Positions 63,601-64,000 of a stretch of 64,000 nt of DNA are shown piece after piece. Numbering within the stretch: the first letter of the stretch is position 1; every line of letters begins with the position of its first letter. Source of the stretch: Myoxocephalus aenaeus (taxonomy: Eukaryota; Chordata; Actinopteri; Perciformes; Cottidae). The stretch covers positions 6,842,501 to 6,906,500 of the forward strand of contig JBAMJR010000031.1 in assembly GCA_038501785.1 (NCBI GenBank), read 5' to 3'. The notes beneath the pieces are model-generated. The model was given only the letters and a program-made list of their open reading frames with translations, was not told the DNA's origin and did not search any database. The translations under genes were made by a program, and so were the position numbers.

Positions 63601-63808
63601 AGAGCTGGGCATCCACCTGCCCCAGCACTGCAGTTCCCCGGGCATCCCCCTTGAGTACATTCTCAACATGGTGGCAAACCGCTGCACTGTAGGGCCTCCA
63701 GCGCCCATGTTCATTCAGCCACTCCCAGACCACCACCCTGGCCAGGTTCTGAGGGGGGTAGCCCAGTCCGTTGCCGGGCACCAGCAACCCTGATCCTGGA
63801 CGAGCCAT
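26475..63808 (-). CDS. dtx1: dtx1 (Deltex 1 E3 ubiquitin ligase), complete CDS, 9 coding exons, 642 aa
   Basis: Exons (minus strand): 63550-63808, 38934-39681, 32651-32712, 31638-31799, 29613-29674, 29279-29437, 27736-27897, 26931-27020, 26475-26699. All are GT-AG, and the joined frame is 643 codons with stop. Domain order is WWE-WWE, linker, RING-H2, Deltex C-terminal (DTC) domain. Sequence identity to vertebrate DTX1 is obvious throughout (for example ARVVVWEWLNEHGRWRPYSA, PWPVGASSGQPCS-like and GTSSTTGESDTVVWNEIHHK segments). Deltex proteins regulate Notch: the WWE pair binds the Notch ankyrin repeats and the RING-DTC unit transfers ubiquitin. The RING-DTC unit of the family also binds NAD+/ADP-ribose. 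The start ATG (GAGATGG context) opens the conserved MARPGxGLLVPGNGLG leader. Intron 1 is about 24 kb and intron 2 about 6 kb. The gene is tail to tail with rasal1. Confidence 0.97.
27736..29674 (-). other. dtx1: dtx1 exons 5-7: RING-H2 finger and start of DTC
   Basis: All eight zinc ligands are visible: C433, C436 (DCTIC), C466, H468, H471, C474 (KCGHMYHLLC) and C490, C493 (CPTC), the C3H2C3 type. Exon 7 continues into the DTC with YGEKTGTQPPGKMEYHVIPH and RIVYDIPAGIQ. Exon 5 (62 bp) encodes the KNPEDVVRRY helix. Intron 5 is only 175 bp. The RING is predicted to be catalytically competent. Confidence 0.94.
27898..29278 (-). other. dtx1 intron 6
   Basis: 1381 bp with no exon. Around 28177-28228 a 12-bp perfect inverted repeat (TTCACTTATCAA / TTGATAAGTGAA, 10-nt loop) is followed by a partial direct duplication of ATATTGATAAGTGA. 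CTGCCCCCAAGTGGC at about 28677 is one mismatch from a CTCF core. Confidence 0.5.
29675..31637 (-). other. dtx1 intron 4
   Basis: 1963 bp with no recognisable exon, repeat family or RNA gene. Open frames at 29847-30194 and 30049-30267 overlap each other antisense and carry no domain. Confidence 0.55.
31805..31915. repeat. (CA)n / (TG)n microsatellite abutting dtx1 exon 4 acceptor
   Basis: About 85 bp of pure CA on the plus strand (31805-31889), decaying to imperfect CA/CG to about 31915. In dtx1 sense it reads (UG)~42 followed by UCUCAG and exon 4, so it replaces the usual polypyrimidine tract. Confidence 0.97.
31920..32578 (+). mobile_element. 5'-truncated LINE, 3' end of reverse-transcriptase ORF plus tail
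   Basis: In dtx1 intron 3, opposite to the gene. The decayed frame reads KAGSIIG, then after a frame change VERRTLKKLLSILDNPDHPL, RFITLRCHKDRYRKTFLPTA and RLYNKSP with a stop. This is the C-terminal pattern of ORF2 proteins of fish non-LTR elements (L2/CR1-like or related). It is followed by about 330 bp of AT-rich 3' UTR, AATTTCCCCTTGGGGATTAA, TAAAGTAT and an (ATTC)n tail at 32559-32578. It is dead, through truncation plus frameshift. Confidence 0.8.
33861..35086 (-). mobile_element. Tc1/mariner transposon, DD36E type, near-intact
   Basis: Perfect 31-bp terminal inverted repeats including the TA (starting TACACTCACCTAAAGG at 33861, mirrored at 35056-35086), flanked by the TA target duplication. 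The full length is about 1.2 kb. The minus strand carries a transposase in two overlapping frames (next entry). Its orientation is the same as dtx1. The intact TIRs and single lesion point to a young copy. Confidence 0.95.
33895..34936 (-). pseudogene. Tc1/mariner transposase broken by one frameshift
   Basis: The N-terminal frame (start 34936) has the paired-like helix-turn-helix region (FERGMVVGARRAGLSISQSA, SRTTISRVYKEW) and the second HTH (ATLTEITTRYN). The C-terminal frame (to 33895) has the catalytic triad: D in WSDESRF, D in YFQQDNAPCH, E in PDLNPIEHLWD. Exactly 36 residues separate the second D from the E, so this is DD36E and not the classic DD34E of Sleeping Beauty-type Tc1. The spacing matches the group published as Incomer. 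A homopolymer of six T (34487-34492, plus strand) where five would keep the frame splits the protein just before WSDES. No other stop was seen in about 345 codons. Confidence 0.92.
35355..35377. repeat. (C)23 homopolymer
   Basis: An uninterrupted C run in dtx1 intron 2 whose length may be misassembled. On the dtx1 sense strand it is poly-G and capable of quadruplex formation. Confidence 0.95.
35788..35824. repeat. (GA)n microsatellite
   Basis: About 37 bp of alternating GA in dtx1 intron 2. Confidence 0.97.
37579..37608. repeat. (CA)n microsatellite
   Basis: About 15 CA units, about 100 bp from a GT tract of similar length with which the transcript could pair. Confidence 0.96.
37710..37737. 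repeat. (GT)n microsatellite
   Basis: About 14 TG units, the inverted partner of the CA tract at 37579. Confidence 0.96.
38457..38481. repeat. (CA)n microsatellite
   Basis: About 12 CA units in dtx1 intron 2, about 450 bp from the exon 2 donor. Confidence 0.95.
38934..39681 (-). other. dtx1: dtx1 exon 2: second WWE domain and low-complexity spacer
   Basis: Residues 87-335. WWE2 is carried by KGVVWEWENDSGSWTPYDME and YEKQHPWLDLTSLGFCYLID. A basic cluster, RKRRLRRRMDLAYP, could act as a nuclear signal. SKSQSWPVGASSGQPCSCQQ-type DTX1 sequence and SNAILASQRRK follow. The spacer then differs from the mammalian form as I remember it: the proline run is replaced by a Gly/Ala/Asn/Ser-rich stretch before NNLNRPGTQRISMGTARGAI. 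The acceptor at 39682-39683 joins exon 1 to give RQDTGTMRPVQRNFYEPSSA. Confidence 0.95.
39682..41200 (-). other. dtx1 intron 1, exon-2-proximal part
   Basis: No exon. The only recognisable content is the weak LINE relic at 40480-40700 (separate entry). Confidence 0.5.
40480..40700 (+). repeat. Possible decayed LINE ORF2 C-terminus
   Basis: The frame reads MRAFCFYDPKLWKTLPL, reminiscent of the RAFS-x-AAPKLWNSLP block of fish non-LTR reverse-transcriptase proteins, and then a stop. This is a weak call from a single motif. Confidence 0.35.
41217..41222 (-). terminator. Poly(A) signal candidate for the intronic ORF
   Basis: AATAAA on the minus strand, about 155 nt past the frame-corrected stop at 41374 and just beyond the double hairpin. 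Confidence 0.4.
41233..41293. other. Double hairpin built from one inverted 11-13-mer
   Basis: TTGCTGTGGCTCA (41233-41245) pairs perfectly with TGAGCCACAGCAA (41250-41262) across loop ACAC. TGAGCCACAGT (41271-41281) pairs perfectly with ACTGTGGCTCA (41283-41293) across one base. The four arms are alternating copies of TGTGGCTCA, so alternative long-range pairings are possible. It lies between the stop codon and the poly(A) signal of the minus-strand ORF. Confidence 0.9.
41391..42002 (-). repeat. Coding tandem repeat, four units
   Basis: Units begin (plus strand, CCTCCCTCAA) at 41391, 41558, 41747 and 41921, with spacings of 167, 189 and 174 bp. The 189 and 174 bp units are multiples of three. 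The 167-bp unit would be 168 but for one missing T at 41487-41489. Each unit encodes PGPFRKRTRKTNRVVAEETD, EEQEEKDPHPGGSRKRLRED and VDAEVPQE-type sequence. Confidence 0.92.
41463..42308 (-). CDS. Unrecognised acidic, repeat-bearing single-exon ORF inside dtx1 intron 1
   Basis: I do not recognise the family. The 281-codon frame starts at 42308 in a strong context (AAAATGG). Residues 1 to about 100 are unique and rich in N, D and E (FPSTGDQLLLRQVDYSQWVH, SSGPFRWWFEFSDSD). The rest is the four-unit repeat, in which acidic runs (EETDEEQEEQEEQEEKD) alternate with basic nuclear-signal-like clusters (KRTRKTNR, SRKRLRED). The last unit has a one-base deletion at 41487-41489. As read, the ORF ends at 41463 with ERQTE. 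In the original phase the sequence stays open to a stop at 41374 after about 37 more codons matching the other units. It may be a recently damaged gene, a retrogene, or part of a larger domesticated or mobile element. Length variation in threes argues for past coding constraint. The antisense frame 41424-42194 is regarded as a shadow. Confidence 0.55.
   Translation of the reverse strand: MDEKGDGNNNENPQQFYFFPSTGDQLLLRQVDYSQWVHLGMYNNAIEENEINYFENQVNNDNNGHILIEDNSNDIPGEDRDDREGSSGPFRWWFEFSDSDVDSTDCEETDEEKEEKDPRPGGSKKRLREDCVDAEVPQEIPLPGPFRKRTRKTNRVVAEETDEEQEEQEEQEEKDPHPGGSRKRLREDDDSTDCVDAEVPQEDTLPGPFRKRTRKTNRVVAEETDEEQEEQEEQEEKDPHPGGSRKRLREDDDSTDCVDAEVPQEDTLPGPFRKGPERQTE
42420..42550. promoter_or_regulatory. 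CRE/E-box-rich promoter-like stretch
   Basis: Palindromic CRE TGACGTCA at 42471-42478, E-boxes CACGTG at 42483-42488 and 42541-42546, and a GC-box-like GGCGTGGC near 42441, in a locally CpG-bearing segment. It lies between the minus-strand ORF (start 42308) and the plus-strand putative exons (42600 on), so it could be a bidirectional promoter. Confidence 0.45.
42600..42983 (+). ncRNA. Putative two-exon plus-strand transcript segment
   Basis: The first putative exon ends at 42700 (TTAATAG|gtaaac). The 218-bp intron ends in tctttctag at 42918, and the second exon is 42919-42983, closing with a good donor (CTGCAG|gtatgtt). The exon limits are supported by the intron-lacking copy at 43241-43330. 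The only ATG-initiated frame in exon 1 is 12 codons (MGNPQSNGGFAS), so a non-coding or 5' UTR role is likelier. The true 5' start and downstream exons are unknown. Confidence 0.35.
43241..43330 (+). pseudogene. Intron-lacking partial copy of the 42660-42971 exons
   Basis: 43241-43277 matches the end of the first exon (GGAGGATTTGCTA-ATAG, with a 4-bp deletion). 43278-43330 continues without a gap into the second-exon sequence (AGCATGCGCTGTTGT...), with about 46 of 53 bases identical. The 218-bp GT-AG intron is exactly absent. Homology ends at TTGTCCTTTG. Confidence 0.6.
43466..43500 (-). repeat. Retroelement tail remnant
   Basis: On the minus strand GTGTTATATAAATACGCTTT is followed by ATTATTATC, a typical TATAAATA...TTATTATT fish retroelement 3' end. 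The family is not assigned. Confidence 0.35.
43745..43900 (+). pseudogene. PIF/Harbinger-like transposase N-terminal fragment
   Basis: The frame encodes SSFHRLLQELRLNDCRFQRY and FKRTRSQFD, the conserved N-terminal segment (x-LLQELRL-x-RFQ-YF-x-SR-x-QFD) of fish HARBI1-like Harbinger nucleases. It is preceded by an acceptor-like ctgctttccag at 43788. Past QFD the expected continuation is replaced by STPAGRQ and a stop, so only a fragment of under 160 bp remains. It lies about 1.4 kb from the repeat-bearing ORF, and a mobile-element link between them is possible but unproven. Confidence 0.55.
43901..48690 (-). other. dtx1 intron 1, central part
   Basis: No exon recognised. 46630-46735 is a retroelement tail (separate entry). 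The GC-richer stretch 47380-47800 and the following 47850-48060 may be regulatory, by appearance only. Confidence 0.45.
46630..46735 (-). repeat. LINE-type 3' tail with GAATCTT units
   Basis: On the minus strand TCATTGTACAGAGTAACTGT is followed by GCATATGACAATAAAAATAT and the tandem tail TCTTGAATCTTGAATC. This is a common fish non-LTR retrotransposon end. Only the tail is identifiable. Confidence 0.55.
48700..49155 (+). repeat. LTR-like or SINE-like repeat remnant
   Basis: A pyrimidine-rich 'CCTGCCTG...GACCTTGGGTTTTTGCCTG...GACCCTGCCTG' stretch ends in TAGTAAAGAACTTTACTTGT and GGGTTCCAGCACCTGTAA. It resembles the 3' part of fish LTR elements that I recall, but boundaries and target duplication were not found. 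Confidence 0.3.
50857..50934. repeat. (CA)n microsatellite
   Basis: About 39 CA units in dtx1 intron 1, read as (TG)n in the dtx1 sense. Confidence 0.97.
52660..52735 (+). repeat. Retroelement 3' tail with ATT units
   Basis: GGGTGCTATATAAATAAAGT runs into ATTATTATTATT, the standard look of a fish LINE/SINE terminus. Confidence 0.45.
54055..54091. other. Perfect 15-bp inverted repeat with 7-nt loop
   Basis: AACAGTGGATTCCAG (54055-54069) and CTGGAATCCACTGTT (54077-54091) are exact reverse complements flanking GTCACTA. Pairing stops abruptly on both sides. Confidence 0.95.
60071..60146 (+). repeat. Retroelement 3' tail (CACTTTGGTCAACT type)
   Basis: This is the second copy of the AGCACTTTGGTCAACT tail seen at 20153-20225, ending in TTTATATAAACTGACTTGAC. 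Confidence 0.5.
60599..60658. repeat. (TA)n microsatellite
   Basis: About 30 TA units in dtx1 intron 1, preceded by a short (CA) run. Confidence 0.97.
63550..63808 (-). other. dtx1: dtx1 exon 1: first WWE domain
   Basis: Residues 1-86. MARPGSGLLVPGNGLGYPPQ is the conserved leader. WWE1 is carried by ARVVVWEWLNEHGRWRPYSA and VLGQVDAQLSSYIIDLQSMH. The donor is at 63548-63549 (CACAG|gtaag). In the family the tandem WWE unit contacts the ankyrin repeats of Notch. Confidence 0.95.
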
Positions 63809-64000
63809 CTCCTTTGAGGTGTCAGCGCTTCAGCTGCTGGCTATGTCCAGGGCTACAACAGCACTGCAACCCTGCCAGTCAACTGACACACTGGAACATG
63901 TTCCTCAGCGCCAGACAGAAAAAGCTTGAATCAGCGATTAGGATAGTACTCCTCAATTATCTCATTCTGCTTTCACGCGAGCAGCTCTGCTGGAGTCATC
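63809..64000 (-). promoter_or_regulatory. dtx1: dtx1 5' UTR or proximal upstream sequence
   Basis: 192 bp remain before the window ends. No acceptor-like site is convincing directly before the ATG, so this is most simply 5' UTR. The promoter is probably outside the window. Confidence 0.45.

Noticed and set aside
63478..63714. 78-codon minus frame and 61-codon plus frame overlapping dtx1 exon 1
   Set aside because: Alternative-frame shadows of the conserved WWE exon.

Overview
The window is a piece of a ray-finned (teleost) fish chromosome. This rests on the protein sequences, the canonical GT-AG introns of modest size, long CA/TG microsatellites, a near-intact Tc1/mariner element and several fish-type LINE 3' tails. 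I found four conserved vertebrate genes, all recognised by reading spliced translations: slc7a4 (minus, 5' part only, 1-852), dgcr6 (minus, 3205-4844), rasal1 (plus, 5633-18272) and dtx1 (minus, 26475-63808). All exon joins below were checked for reading frame.

Layout. From 1 to 852 lies the first coding exon of an orphan cationic-amino-acid-transporter-like gene. A gene-poor 2.3 kb follows, then the five-exon dgcr6. A 788-bp head-to-head interval separates dgcr6 from rasal1 and holds a TATA-like box and a CTCF-like motif. The 21 exons of rasal1 encode an 820-residue C2-C2-RasGAP-PH-Btk-zinc protein. An 8.2 kb AT-rich convergent interval (18273-26474) must contain the 3' UTRs of rasal1 and dtx1. 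The nine coding exons of dtx1 encode a 642-residue WWE-WWE-RING-DTC ubiquitin ligase, and its introns fill the rest of the window.

The dtx1 introns carry most of the accessory content. Intron 3 is almost wholly a (TG)n tract plus a LINE 3' end, and the tract lies 3 nt from the exon 4 acceptor. Intron 2 holds a 1.2 kb Tc1/mariner element with DD36E spacing, perfect terminal inverted repeats and one frameshift. Intron 1 (24 kb) holds a self-contained unrecognised transcription-unit candidate at 41.2-42.5 kb: an acidic protein with four tandem repeats, a double hairpin and a poly(A) signal behind it, and a CRE/E-box promoter-like stretch in front. Next to it are a plus-strand pair of putative exons with a partial copy that lacks the intron precisely, and a PIF/Harbinger transposase fragment.

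Gene relationships. rasal1 and dtx1 lie tail to tail, as they do in human 12q24.13, whereas dgcr6 and slc7a4 are 22q11.21 genes in human, so the window spans an ancestral 12q24/22q11 linkage. No CRISPR, tRNA, rRNA or operon-like structure was seen.
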